From Candidatus Eisenbergiella pullistercoris (GTDB taxonomy: Bacteria > Bacillota > Clostridia > Lachnospirales > Lachnospiraceae), in NCBI GenBank assembly GCA_019115665.1, contig DXDD01000046.1, forward strand, positions 1 to 32,175: a DNA stretch of 32,175 nt, written 5' to 3'. The stretch's first letter is position 1, and every line of letters starts with the position of its first letter. Positions 1-7,698 of this stretch are shown piece after piece. Under the pieces are notes generated by a model, which saw nothing but the letters and a program-made list of their open reading frames with translations, ran no database searches and was not told the origin of the DNA. Made by a program: the position numbers and the translations under genes.

Positions 1-459
1 ATCAGGGAAGCGGTGGAGCAGGCTGTGAGCGAATGCATCCGGGAGGGAATCCTGGCGGAATTCCTGCGCAGCCAGAGATCGGAGGTAGTAGCCATGTCCA
101 TCTTTGAATACGATCATGAAGTGGAAATGAAGAAGCTGACAGATGAACTCCGGGAAACCATAAGGGCCGAAGAGCATGAGAGGGCTCTGGCAGAAGCCAG
201 GGCAGAAGCCAGAGCGGAAGTACAGGCAGAAGCCAAAGCAGAAGGACGGGAAGAAGGCAGAGCAGAAGGACAGGCGGAAGCCAAAACCCACTTTTTACTG
301 CTGGTTCTGAAGCTCCGCGGCGCTGTTCCGGAATGGCTGGAGGAGCGGATTCTCGGGGAAACGGATCCAGAACTCCTGGAGGACTGGATGAAGGCGGCGG
401 CCGACTCCGTTTCTGTGGAAAATTTCCTGGAAAGGACAGGTCTGAAGGAGTCTGTCTGA
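1..459 (+). CDS. Rpn-family (PD-(D/E)XK) nuclease/putative transposase, C-terminal part
   Basis: The reading frame is open from the first base, so this is the 3' part of a gene beginning before the window; the first GTG (13) is not a convincing start. The visible part has a segment that includes ILAEFL and SIFEYDHE, the linker that follows the nuclease core in Rpn recombination-promoting nuclease proteins of Firmicutes, then an Ala/Glu/Arg-rich stretch (about residues 55-95 of the visible part) made of short AEAR/AEGR-like units and probably a long helix or coiled coil, and a C-terminal helical tail. The catalytic core is not in the window, so nuclease activity cannot be judged. The stop codon directly abuts that of the convergent gene. 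The family call rests on overall resemblance and is moderately sure. Confidence 0.65.
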   Translation: MREAVEQAVSECIREGILAEFLRSQRSEVVAMSIFEYDHEVEMKKLTDELRETIRAEEHERALAEARAEARAEVQAEAKAEGREEGRAEGQAEAKTHFLLLVLKLRGAVPEWLEERILGETDPELLEDWMKAAADSVSVENFLERTGLKESV

Positions 460-1587
460 TCAGCTTCGCCGTTCTTTTCTTCCAAACAGTTCCAGAAGCA
501 CCACAAGGGAAAGCGGCCCCTTCAGGATTCCGGACAGGCCAAACAGCTTCACGCCCGCATAGACGGACAGAAGCATGAAAACAGGATAAATGCCGGTCCG
601 CTTTCCCATCAGCTTCGGCTCAAGGAATTCCCTCTCGCCCATGCAGACCATATAAACTGCCAGGCACCACAGAGCCAGGCCAGGCCGGCCGTTAACGAGC
701 TGCCAGAGCGCTGTGGGAATCAGGATGATGCCTGTTCCGATAAAAGGAAGGGCGTCCAGAATACCGGCAAAGAAGCCAAGCACAAGGGCGTTTTTTACCC
801 TGCCCAGCCACAGAAGCGCACATGCCGTTCCCATGATCACCAGAAGGATCAGCGCCTGCGCCTTTATATACGCTGCCGCCAGACGGAAAATCCGTTCCGC
901 CGTCTTCAAAGCCGTGCTCAGAATCCCTTCTTCCGATCCGTCCGGATCCATGCCGTTGTCCGCCGAATCCCCGGCTGATTTTCCCGCCTCCGGCCCCGTT
1001 TTCTGTCCCAGGCGGCGCATCAGGCCGTCATAATCCCGGCACAGAAGAAGCGCCGCAATGAAGCTTACGCCCAGAAAGGCAGCTGCGGAGATCAGCTTTT
1101 TTCCGTACCACCAGGACTCCTTCATCAGGTTCGGCACCAGCTCCACCCGGAGCTCCTCAATGAAGATCTCAGCCCGTTCCAGAATTACCTGCTCTACCTT
1201 CCCGGCGTCCAGTCCGAAATGCTCCTCCATAAACATGCAGCAGTCTCCGAAAAAAATCTGAAGCTGCCCGCCCACCTGTCCGGAAATGCCGTCCCAGTTT
1301 TCCACAAGAGCTCCCGCCTGTCCGGCCGCATACTGCAGCAGCGCCGCCAGAATGCCAAGCGCCGCTGCGGCCGCAAGGATCAGCGTCAGAGCGAGCAGAA
1401 GCTCCTTTCTGATACGCGTCCGCTTCTGCATACGGTTCAGCCATGGATTGAGGAAGCAGACAATACAAAAAGCGAGCAGGAATGGCGAAATCAGCGGGAA
1501 CAGATACTGAAATCCCACATATACGCCAATTCCTGCCGCGCAGACAGTCAAAATTTTTCTCTGTTCTTCCTTCCGGACAATTCCCAT
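460..1587 (-). CDS. AI-2E family (YtvI/PerM-like) membrane protein
   Basis: Polytopic membrane protein of about 375 residues, the usual length for the AI-2E exporter / PerM / sporulation protein YtvI superfamily. Hydrophobic pairs lie near the N-terminus (about 12-50) and residues 65-90, followed by a soluble segment, and a hydrophobic C-terminal half with the family-like stretch GILDALPFIGTG and a late EPKLMGKRTGIYPVF motif. An acidic, low-complexity loop (about 205-230) separates the halves. An in-frame GTG at 1596 exists, but the AGGGAG box lies only 2 nt from it and 11 nt from the ATG at 1587, so the ATG is preferred. It is the last gene of the operon that starts with the MFS gene, 63 nt after the O-antigen-ligase-like gene. 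Substrate unknown; the superfamily includes antiporters and sporulation proteins. Confidence 0.8.
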   Translation of the reverse strand: MGIVRKEEQRKILTVCAAGIGVYVGFQYLFPLISPFLLAFCIVCFLNPWLNRMQKRTRIRKELLLALTLILAAAAALGILAALLQYAAGQAGALVENWDGISGQVGGQLQIFFGDCCMFMEEHFGLDAGKVEQVILERAEIFIEELRVELVPNLMKESWWYGKKLISAAAFLGVSFIAALLLCRDYDGLMRRLGQKTGPEAGKSAGDSADNGMDPDGSEEGILSTALKTAERIFRLAAAYIKAQALILLVIMGTACALLWLGRVKNALVLGFFAGILDALPFIGTGIILIPTALWQLVNGRPGLALWCLAVYMVCMGEREFLEPKLMGKRTGIYPVFMLLSVYAGVKLFGLSGILKGPLSLVVLLELFGRKERRS

Positions 1588-1650
1588 ACCAGCCACCGCT
1601 CCCTGACGCTCTTTTCTCTCAGGAATTAGTGTGGATGGCCCGCAGCGAAA

Positions 1651-3381
1651 CTACTCTGGTATTTCCTGCCTTTCCACCCTTTCTTTTCTGCCGCCTCCTT
1701 CCCGCACGCTCCGCGCCGTCCGCTCGGAAAGACCGAGGATCAGGAACAGAAACGGCGTGCAGCAGACCTGCTGATAGCAGAAAAAATTGTGGGCCGCATA
1801 GGAGCATATGGCAAGAAGTCCCATCAGAATCTCCGGATGCGTCTTCCCGATCCGGTAAAAGCGCCGTGCGCCCGCTCCAAGCAGAAGCAGAAACGAAATC
1901 AGGCCGCCGGCTCCGATGCAGATCAGCAGATTCAGAAATTCATTATGAGCGTTCGTCAGCACATCCGGCTTCCAGTAATCGTTCAGAAGCTGCGCATATT
2001 CCGGCACGCTGTAGCTGTAGGCCATAAAGCAGTCCGGTCCGACGCCGACGATTTTATGAAGAAGAGGAAGGCCGGAAAAGATCCGGACAGCCATCTTCCA
2101 GTTAAAGCCTCTGTTGCTTCCCCATTTATCGTTAAACAGCAGATACTGGTTATCGCTGGAAATGCCGAACCATTTTTCCAGAAGGCCGGAGGTGTTCAGC
2201 GCGATGCCGCCGACCGCCGCAAGAAGAAGACCTCCTGCCAGAATACAGGCCGCCAGAAACAGCCTGCGTCCTGTTTTGTCCCAGGATTTTTCCAGGGAAG
2301 GTCCCTTCTTTTCCTCCGCACGCAGAAGCAGGATATAGAACGCCGCGCCGAAAAGCAGCAGGATCCAGCTGAGGATCCCCCTGGAAAAGGCCTCCGACAG
2401 ACTTCCCAGCCGCACCGCCAGCTCCGGAAAGCCTCTCTGCAGAAACCCGGCGGCCTTAAAGGAAGCCGCGCAGAGAATCACCGCCTCCAGGAACCGCTCC
2501 ATCCGCTTCGGGGATGCGCAGGAAGCCAGAAACAGACCGAACAGCAGCGCCGCAAGAGCGGCAAAAGCGCTGTCGCTGTTCTGCGTCACCAGCGTCAGGA
2601 AGCCCAGAACACAGTAAAGCCCGGAGATCACCCGGACCTTCGTTTTCCCGGAAGCGTAAAACACACACAGGCCAATGGGCAGCACGGTGCACACAAAGCT
2701 GGAGTACCAGGTGGCCTGCCCGATGGTGGAGAGGAAACGGAGTCTGGTGTCCGCATCCAGCCCCTGATAAAAGCCGAAGGGGTCGATGGAAAATCGGTGC
2801 AGGACTCCGACCAGGAAGGCCGCTGCGGAGCCCAGCATGGCTCCCGCGGCGATCAGCCTTTTTCTTCTGAGCGGAAATGCGCGGGACATCAGAAAATAGG
2901 CCGCGATCATCAGAAGCTGGGTGCGAAGCCCCATGTTCCAGCCGCCCACGCCCGCCCAGGCGTCCTCTTTAAAATCGCTTCCAAGGAAGGAAAAAAGGTT
3001 GAACGCAAGATAAGACAGCATTCCCGCATCCAGCCAGGAAACCGACGGCTTCTCCCTCCGGCCGCAGACCCATTTCAGAACGACATACAAAAGTCCCAGT
3101 GCCGCGCCGGGAACCAGGAGCAGAGTGGATACGCCGGAAAAAAAGGAAAATTTGTAAGCGCCGATATCCTGATACCGGTTGATCACATAGACCGGAAATA
3201 CGGTGAGCATCAGAAACGCCCAGCAGACCGTCAGAAATTCCATGCAGTCCTTCACATTTCCCAAAAGCCAGTCCGGTCCCCGCCCGCTTTCGGGGTCTTT
3301 TTTTTCTTCGTTCCCCTCTTCCCGGTTTTCTTCCGGGGCTGCGCTTTCCTGCCTGCCCGGCAGGCCCTCCTTTACTTCCAT
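1651..3381 (-). CDS. O-antigen ligase/polymerase-like (Wzy_C family) membrane protein
   Basis: Protein of 576 residues with about 12 hydrophobic segments and a large extracytoplasmic loop before the C-terminal membrane pair. The motif NAHNEFLNLL late in the protein is the hallmark of the O-antigen ligase (Wzy_C/WaaL) family, which transfers or polymerises undecaprenyl-linked glycans outside the membrane; in Gram-positives such proteins are assumed to act on surface polysaccharide or teichoic-acid-like polymers. The start is the ATG at 3381, seven bases after GGAGG; a longer reading frame to 3453 has no ribosome binding site and would extend deep into the preceding gene. It overlaps the end of the pseudouridine synthase gene by 10 bp, so translation is probably coupled. 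No glycosyltransferase or flippase gene lies nearby, so its polymer is unknown. Confidence 0.8.
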   Translation of the reverse strand: MEVKEGLPGRQESAAPEENREEGNEEKKDPESGRGPDWLLGNVKDCMEFLTVCWAFLMLTVFPVYVINRYQDIGAYKFSFFSGVSTLLLVPGAALGLLYVVLKWVCGRREKPSVSWLDAGMLSYLAFNLFSFLGSDFKEDAWAGVGGWNMGLRTQLLMIAAYFLMSRAFPLRRKRLIAAGAMLGSAAAFLVGVLHRFSIDPFGFYQGLDADTRLRFLSTIGQATWYSSFVCTVLPIGLCVFYASGKTKVRVISGLYCVLGFLTLVTQNSDSAFAALAALLFGLFLASCASPKRMERFLEAVILCAASFKAAGFLQRGFPELAVRLGSLSEAFSRGILSWILLLFGAAFYILLLRAEEKKGPSLEKSWDKTGRRLFLAACILAGGLLLAAVGGIALNTSGLLEKWFGISSDNQYLLFNDKWGSNRGFNWKMAVRIFSGLPLLHKIVGVGPDCFMAYSYSVPEYAQLLNDYWKPDVLTNAHNEFLNLLICIGAGGLISFLLLLGAGARRFYRIGKTHPEILMGLLAICSYAAHNFFCYQQVCCTPFLFLILGLSERTARSVREGGGRKERVERQEIPE

Positions 3382-4136
3382 GGAAATTCCTCCGTCTGAA
3401 ATACCGTTTTCTTTCCTGCCGCCGGATGCACAAAGCTCAGCCTGCAGGCGCACAGGCAGAGGGAACGAATCCCAAGGCTCCTGGAACAGGCCTGGCTCTG
3501 CGCGTTTCCATACCGCATATCTCCAAGAAGCGGGAGTCCCGCATGAGAAAGCTGAACACGGATCTGATGATGCCTGCCCGTATGCAGCCGGACAGATACA
3601 CAGGCGATCCGGCCGGCCGGCGTTTCCCGCAGTTCCAGACAGCGAAGCGTCAGATGGGCCCGCTTCGCTCCCGGCGTCTGCGCGCTTACCACCCGGGACA
3701 GATTCTGTCCCGGCTCCTTTTTCAGGAAATCGATCAGTTCCCGCTCTTCCTCATGCCGCGGGGATGGCTGCGAAAGCGCGGAGGAGGACATCTGCGGAAA
3801 TACCCGGGAAAGCGCCTGCGCATCCTCTGCCCAGACCAGCGCGCGGTATTCCTTTTCCATCCCGTCCCCGGCGGCCTGCGCGGAAAGCGCCGCGGCGGCC
3901 TGCGGCGTTTTCGCAAAAACCAGAAGTCCGGAAACCGGCTGATCCAGCCTGTGAATCACTCCCAGATAGGGCGGCTTCCGCATTCCTCCCGCAGCCTTTC
4001 CCGGGGAAGCGGCCAGGTGATTCTTCAGCTCGCTCACCATATCCGCCTCACCCGGACGGGCGCTCTGCACCGCCAGCCCCGGCGGTTTGAAGCAGACCAG
4101 AAGCTGGTCATCCTCCGAAAGGATCCGCGTTTTCAT
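3372..4136 (-). CDS. RluA-family pseudouridine synthase
   Basis: Protein of 254 residues that converts uridine to pseudouridine in rRNA or tRNA. The catalytic block HRLDQPVSGLLVFAKT starts at residue 62, with Asp65 as the invariant nucleophile; the second family motif GRHHQIRVQLSHAGLPLLGD sits in the C-terminal third. There is no N-terminal S4 domain, so it belongs with the short RluA-like proteins (YlyB/RluC/RluD relatives lacking S4); the target base cannot be told from sequence. Start ATG at 4136 with GGAGG five bases upstream. The ATG overlaps the TGA of the MFS gene (ATGA), and its own 3' end overlaps the next start, so the three genes form a translationally coupled operon. Confidence 0.92.
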   Translation of the reverse strand: MKTRILSEDDQLLVCFKPPGLAVQSARPGEADMVSELKNHLAASPGKAAGGMRKPPYLGVIHRLDQPVSGLLVFAKTPQAAAALSAQAAGDGMEKEYRALVWAEDAQALSRVFPQMSSSALSQPSPRHEEERELIDFLKKEPGQNLSRVVSAQTPGAKRAHLTLRCLELRETPAGRIACVSVRLHTGRHHQIRVQLSHAGLPLLGDMRYGNAQSQACSRSLGIRSLCLCACRLSFVHPAAGKKTVFQTEEFPWK

Positions 4137-5428
4137 GCTCCCCTCCGTTCTGCGCCGGCTCCGGCGGCCGCGGCGTCCCGCCTCTGCAGCTTCCGGTTCA
4201 GCCGCTCCGAGACGATAAGCATGAGAAGCGTAAAGAACAGCAGATACCAGGCGAACAGACCGATCCCCAGCACAGACGAAAGCACGCCGAACAGGGGCGG
4301 CATGAGCGTCGTGCCCACATAGGCGCAGGCCATCTGAATCCCGATCACCGCCTGGGAATGGTTCCTTCCAAAGCGGTCCGGCGTGGCATGGATGATGCAG
4401 GGATAAATGGGCGCGCAGCCCAGACCGATCACAACCAGACCGACGAGCGGGATCAGATCGGCCCGAACCGGAAGCGCCACCAGCGCGATCCCCAGAAGCG
4501 CGACCCCCGTTCCCAGACGGATCATCCGCTTATCTCCCAGCCGATCTGAAATGAAGCCGCAGAAAAAGCGGCCCGCCGTAATGCCGATGCAGAACATGGA
4601 CGCAAAGCGCGCCGCCACGGACGCCTCGATCCCGCGGAACTGCACCAGATAGCTGCTGGCCCAGAGCATGGCGGTCTGTTCCAGCGCGCAATAGCAGAAA
4701 AAGGAGATCAGGACCAGCCACACCCCGTCCAGACGAAGCGCCTGCATAAGCGTCAGAGGCCTCGCGTTTTCCTCCGGCACAATGCTTTCCTCCGTCATGA
4801 GGCCCTCTTCTGCCGCACGGCTTCCCTCCGCCGGCGCGCCCGTTCCTGCGGAGCTTCCCGCAGCCGCTCCTTTTGCCCGCTGTACCTTTCTCCATATCGG
4901 AAGGCTGCAGATCAGGATCGCGGCCAGCCCCAGCTGAAGGAAGGACACCGTGCGGTAGCCGTTCTGCCAGCCCAGCCCCGCCTGCAGGCTGTGGCTCATG
5001 ATATAGGGGCTGATGATGGTGCCAAGTCCCCAGAAGCAGTGCAGCCAGCTCATATCTCTGGAGGAATAATAAAGAGCGACAAAATTGTTCAGCGCCGCGT
5101 CCACGGCTCCGGCTCCCAGCCCGTAGGGCACCGCCCAGAGACACAGCATCCAGAATTTTCCGGAAACGGAAAAGCCGAACAGCGCGGCCGCCGTCAGCAG
5201 CACGCTCACCGCCGTCACGCGGCCCGCTCCGAACCGTCTCGTCAGCCGGTCGGAAAACAGGCTGGAAACGATGGTTCCCGCGGATATGATCATGGTGATC
5301 ATCCCGGCTCCGGAAACCGGAACGCCAAGCGCTCCATGCATGACGGGCCAGGCGGAGCCAAGCAGAGAATCCGGGAGCCCCAGACTGATAAACGCGGCAT
5401 AAATGACCGCAAGCAGTAAGGAATACAT
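4133..5428 (-). CDS. Major facilitator superfamily transporter
   Basis: Protein of 431 residues with twelve predicted membrane helices and the MFS pattern of a basic loop between helices 2 and 3 (SDRLTRRFGAGRV) repeated in the second half (SDRLGDKRMIRLGTG). The first helix region, with SLGLPDSLLGSAWP, and the GAVDAALNNFVALYYSSR segment resemble the FucP/GlcP-like sugar-proton symporter branch, so a sugar or similar small solute is likely but not shown. A long Ala/Gly/Glu-rich cytoplasmic loop (about 185-220) links the two six-helix halves. Start ATG at 5428 follows AGGTG by seven bases. It is the first gene of the operon; a perfect palindrome (5446-5458) sits just upstream of the ribosome binding site. 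Confidence 0.88.
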   Translation of the reverse strand: MYSLLLAVIYAAFISLGLPDSLLGSAWPVMHGALGVPVSGAGMITMIISAGTIVSSLFSDRLTRRFGAGRVTAVSVLLTAAALFGFSVSGKFWMLCLWAVPYGLGAGAVDAALNNFVALYYSSRDMSWLHCFWGLGTIISPYIMSHSLQAGLGWQNGYRTVSFLQLGLAAILICSLPIWRKVQRAKGAAAGSSAGTGAPAEGSRAAEEGLMTEESIVPEENARPLTLMQALRLDGVWLVLISFFCYCALEQTAMLWASSYLVQFRGIEASVAARFASMFCIGITAGRFFCGFISDRLGDKRMIRLGTGVALLGIALVALPVRADLIPLVGLVVIGLGCAPIYPCIIHATPDRFGRNHSQAVIGIQMACAYVGTTLMPPLFGVLSSVLGIGLFAWYLLFFTLLMLIVSERLNRKLQRRDAAAAGAGAERRGA

Positions 5429-5445
5429 CTTCTTTCACCTCGTAT

Positions 5446-5458
5446 GATAAGCCTTATC
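5446..5458. promoter_or_regulatory. 13-bp palindrome, candidate operator of the MFS operon
   Basis: GATAAG-C-CTTATC is a perfect inverted repeat ending 18 bases before the MFS start codon. It could be a repressor site or a small leader hairpin. I could not place a convincing -35/-10 pair for this operon. Confidence 0.35.
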
Positions 5459-5582
5459 TTCGTGTCCGATCCCGCGTCCGTGCGGCGGGATTTCCGAAAA
5501 CAAGCTTACCATATGCCGGGCAAAATGCAAGCGTATTTTTCATTCCCGCTTTCTCTCATTCCGCCCCGCGCCCTGCCCCATT

Positions 5583-6863
5583 TCACTCCGCATTCCATCC
5601 CGCGATCTTCGTCAGGACGATCTCCGGATACCCGTACAGACTGGCCGGATAGTCGCTCAGATCTCCCGTATTGGAATCCACCAGATAATCCACCGTTCTT
5701 CCCTCTTCGTCCGTCACCACAGCGGAAACCACCACCGTATGTCCCCAGTCTCCGTCCATGCCCATATGCAGCAGATCCCCCGGCTCCCCGTCATAATACG
5801 GGGCGTCCATCTCAGCCGCCAGGCCGTACCCGGTATTCGCCTCCGCGTAGGCCATGAACTCATCCACGCCGGTCCAGGAGCTGGAACGCCCTCTGGCCCC
5901 GGGGCCGTTTGACACCTCGTCCCAGTACCACTTCCACACAGCGTCCCCGTAGATATCCATGGGGATCCCGCCCGCATGAAGGACCTGCGAAGCATAGTTC
6001 TGGCAGTTCCCTCCCCGGCTCCCATAGTCTTCCCATTCGCCGTTTCTTTCCTGCACATACCTGCGCGCGTACCGCAGCGCCGCCTGCCTGTCATAGGGCT
6101 CCTGCACCTCCACCGCTTCCGCCTCCCGCTCCCTGTCCTTTTCCCGGTCAGAAAGCGCTTCCCCGGCGCGCTCCAGATATTCCGGGGCGGCGTCCGCATA
6201 TTTTTGCATCACGTCCTCCGCCTCCAGCTCCCCTTCCTCATTCCAGAGCATCAGCCAGACCGGATCAAAGGACATATGGCTTTCCAGCTTCCAGGCCCCC
6301 TCCTTTTCCTCCAGGACAAACTGATGCGGACTTCCGTAGCGTCTGGAATCCCTGTCCGGAGTCTGACTGAAATTCTGCACGCTGTCCTCCTGCGCCAGGA
6401 TATGGATCGTCCCATCCTCCTGCGGAGCGACCTCCTCCAGCGTAAGAACATAGCTCCAGGAGGCCAGCGTATAATCCGCCTCCTGCATTTTTCTCAGGCT
6501 GATCTGAAGCTCGACGGCCTCCTGCGCCAGCTCCTCCTGCTTCTCATCCGCAAAAAGGCCGTCCGTCCCGCGGGACTCAAGGTCCTGCAGAGAGGCGAAA
6601 TAAAGGTTCATATAGTCCAGAAGCAGCTTCTCCTGCTCCTTTGTCAGCGCGCGCCCCGCCTCCGGTCCGTACTCCAGGCTTCCGCTTCCCCGCAGCGCCC
6701 TCCGTTCTTTTGCCTCATCCGCCTGCGCTTCCCCGGACGCGGAATCGGAAAGAGCCTCCGACGCGTCTTCTCCTCCCCGATCCGTCCCTTTGCAGCCGGC
6801 AAATCCCAACGCGCAGGCCAGACAGACCGCCGCCCAGCCGCGCCAGTTTTTTCTTCTGTTCAT
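5583..6863 (-). CDS. Lipoprotein with C-terminal amidase (Amidase_6-type) domain
   Basis: Protein of 426 residues starting MNRRKNWRGW, with a signal peptide ending in a lipobox (FAGC), so it is expected to be anchored to the outer face of the membrane. A 200-residue middle region is rich in Glu/Gln and resembles accessory regions that precede amidase domains. The last 150 residues carry YDRQAALRYARRYV, then GGNCQNYASQVLHAGG (candidate catalytic Cys), WGHTVVVSAV (candidate His) and VDSNTGDLSDYP (Asp/Asn), the order seen in the putative amidase domain PF12671, a papain-like/CHAP-like fold. The substrate is inferred to be peptide or cell-wall amide bonds. The ATG at 6863 is chosen for the GAGG box six bases upstream; an upstream extension to 6917 lacks one. 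An extended -10 promoter lies at 6970-6978. Confidence 0.8.
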   Translation of the reverse strand: MNRRKNWRGWAAVCLACALGFAGCKGTDRGGEDASEALSDSASGEAQADEAKERRALRGSGSLEYGPEAGRALTKEQEKLLLDYMNLYFASLQDLESRGTDGLFADEKQEELAQEAVELQISLRKMQEADYTLASWSYVLTLEEVAPQEDGTIHILAQEDSVQNFSQTPDRDSRRYGSPHQFVLEEKEGAWKLESHMSFDPVWLMLWNEEGELEAEDVMQKYADAAPEYLERAGEALSDREKDREREAEAVEVQEPYDRQAALRYARRYVQERNGEWEDYGSRGGNCQNYASQVLHAGGIPMDIYGDAVWKWYWDEVSNGPGARGRSSSWTGVDEFMAYAEANTGYGLAAEMDAPYYDGEPGDLLHMGMDGDWGHTVVVSAVVTDEEGRTVDYLVDSNTGDLSDYPASLYGYPEIVLTKIAGWNAE

Positions 6864-6969
6864 GATGATCCTCGTTTCCATCCTCCGGCCGGATGATTTT
6901 TTCAGGCCGGAACGCATATTTTCCGCGGCCCTTCCGAAGCGACTTACGGCCTGCGGATTTCTACAGAAG

Positions 6970-6978
6970 ATTATAGCA
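6970..6978 (-). promoter_or_regulatory. Extended -10 promoter of the amidase lipoprotein gene
   Basis: On the minus strand the sequence reads TGCTATAAT, a full extended -10 element, about 100 bases before the start codon. No good -35 box stands 16-18 bases upstream, which fits an extended -10 promoter. Confidence 0.55.
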
Positions 6979-7025
6979 AAAAAACCGTTATGAAATTGTA
7001 ATTTTTTTGTGAATAAAATCCCGTC

Positions 7026-7559
7026 TTACCGCTTTTCCCTCAGAAACCCGAGCAGCGGCTCCAGATATCTCCGGTCCGTCCAGTCGCAGGCCTTTCCGGA
7101 GGCCTCCATCAGCGCCTTTTCCCAGGGCTCCAGCGTATCCGGATCCTTCTTTTCCACCGTCTTCCTCAGAAGCCGGCACATCGTCCGGTCCGGAAAGCTC
7201 ATCTCCGCCTCGTCCCAGGCGCCTCTGCAGTAAAAGCAGGGAAGCCCCTTCAGCCCGTCCTTAAAATTACGCGCATACAGCTCCTGAAACGCTTTTTCTT
7301 CATAGGGCGACGCGCCCACACAGAACACAGCGATCCGTTTTTCCTTCAGCTGCCCCAGATGTTTTTTCAGAAATCCGATTCCCGCGATTCCGGATGCGTA
7401 AACGCCGCCCCCCAGCACGATCGTGTCATACCGCCGCAGGTTCTCCACGGAAGCCTCCTTTGTCTGCATGATGTCAAAGCAGGTCTCCTCCGCCAGCCAT
7501 TCCGCGTACTTTGCCGCCGCGCCGTATTTCGACTGATATAAAATAACGCCTTTTCCCAT
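7026..7559 (-). CDS. Flavodoxin-domain protein
   Basis: Protein of about 177 residues starting MGKGVILYQSKYGAAAKYAEW; the YQSKYGAAAKYAE segment is the FMN phosphate-binding loop of flavodoxin-like proteins, and YDTIVLGGGVYASGIAG is the second FMN loop, as in the HemG/flavodoxin_5 group. A C-terminal extension of about 60 residues with two cysteines (CFYCRG) follows. A role in electron transfer, perhaps as an NAD(P)H or quinone oxidoreductase partner, is inferred. The start is uncertain: ATGs at 7559, 7592 and 7607 are in frame and none has a strong ribosome binding site. I prefer 7559 because the fold begins immediately after it. A 17-bp palindrome (7632-7648) lies upstream. Confidence 0.75.
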   Translation of the reverse strand: MGKGVILYQSKYGAAAKYAEWLAEETCFDIMQTKEASVENLRRYDTIVLGGGVYASGIAGIGFLKKHLGQLKEKRIAVFCVGASPYEEKAFQELYARNFKDGLKGLPCFYCRGAWDEAEMSFPDRTMCRLLRKTVEKKDPDTLEPWEKALMEASGKACDWTDRRYLEPLLGFLREKR

Positions 7560-7631
7560 GGGACCATTGTTCTCTCTTTCGTCTGTTTTCATCCGCCGCT
7601 GTCTCATACGGACTGCTTCGCCTTGGCGGAT

Positions 7632-7648
7632 TGTTTTATCATAAAACA
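7632..7648. promoter_or_regulatory. 17-bp palindrome upstream of the flavodoxin-domain gene
   Basis: TGTTTTA-TCA-TAAAACA is a perfect 7-3-7 inverted repeat between the gene of unknown function and the flavodoxin-domain gene. It has no T-run, so an operator is more likely than a terminator. Confidence 0.4.
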
Positions 7649-7698
7649 GACGCTTTTGCAGAATCTACCATGGTTTTGTAAAATATCAGCCGCTGTTA

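Noticed and set aside
1-459. Complete small gene starting at GTG 13
   Set aside because: The frame is open to the first base and the residues before the GTG continue the same protein, so it is a truncated C-terminal part.
1789-3399. 536-codon plus-strand frame opposite the O-antigen-ligase-like gene
   Set aside because: Low-complexity Arg/Gln/Gly-rich translation, antisense to a clear membrane protein; a codon-bias artefact. The same holds for long antisense frames at 12138-13658, 16080-17636, 22951-24069, 24118-25503 and 26019-27491.
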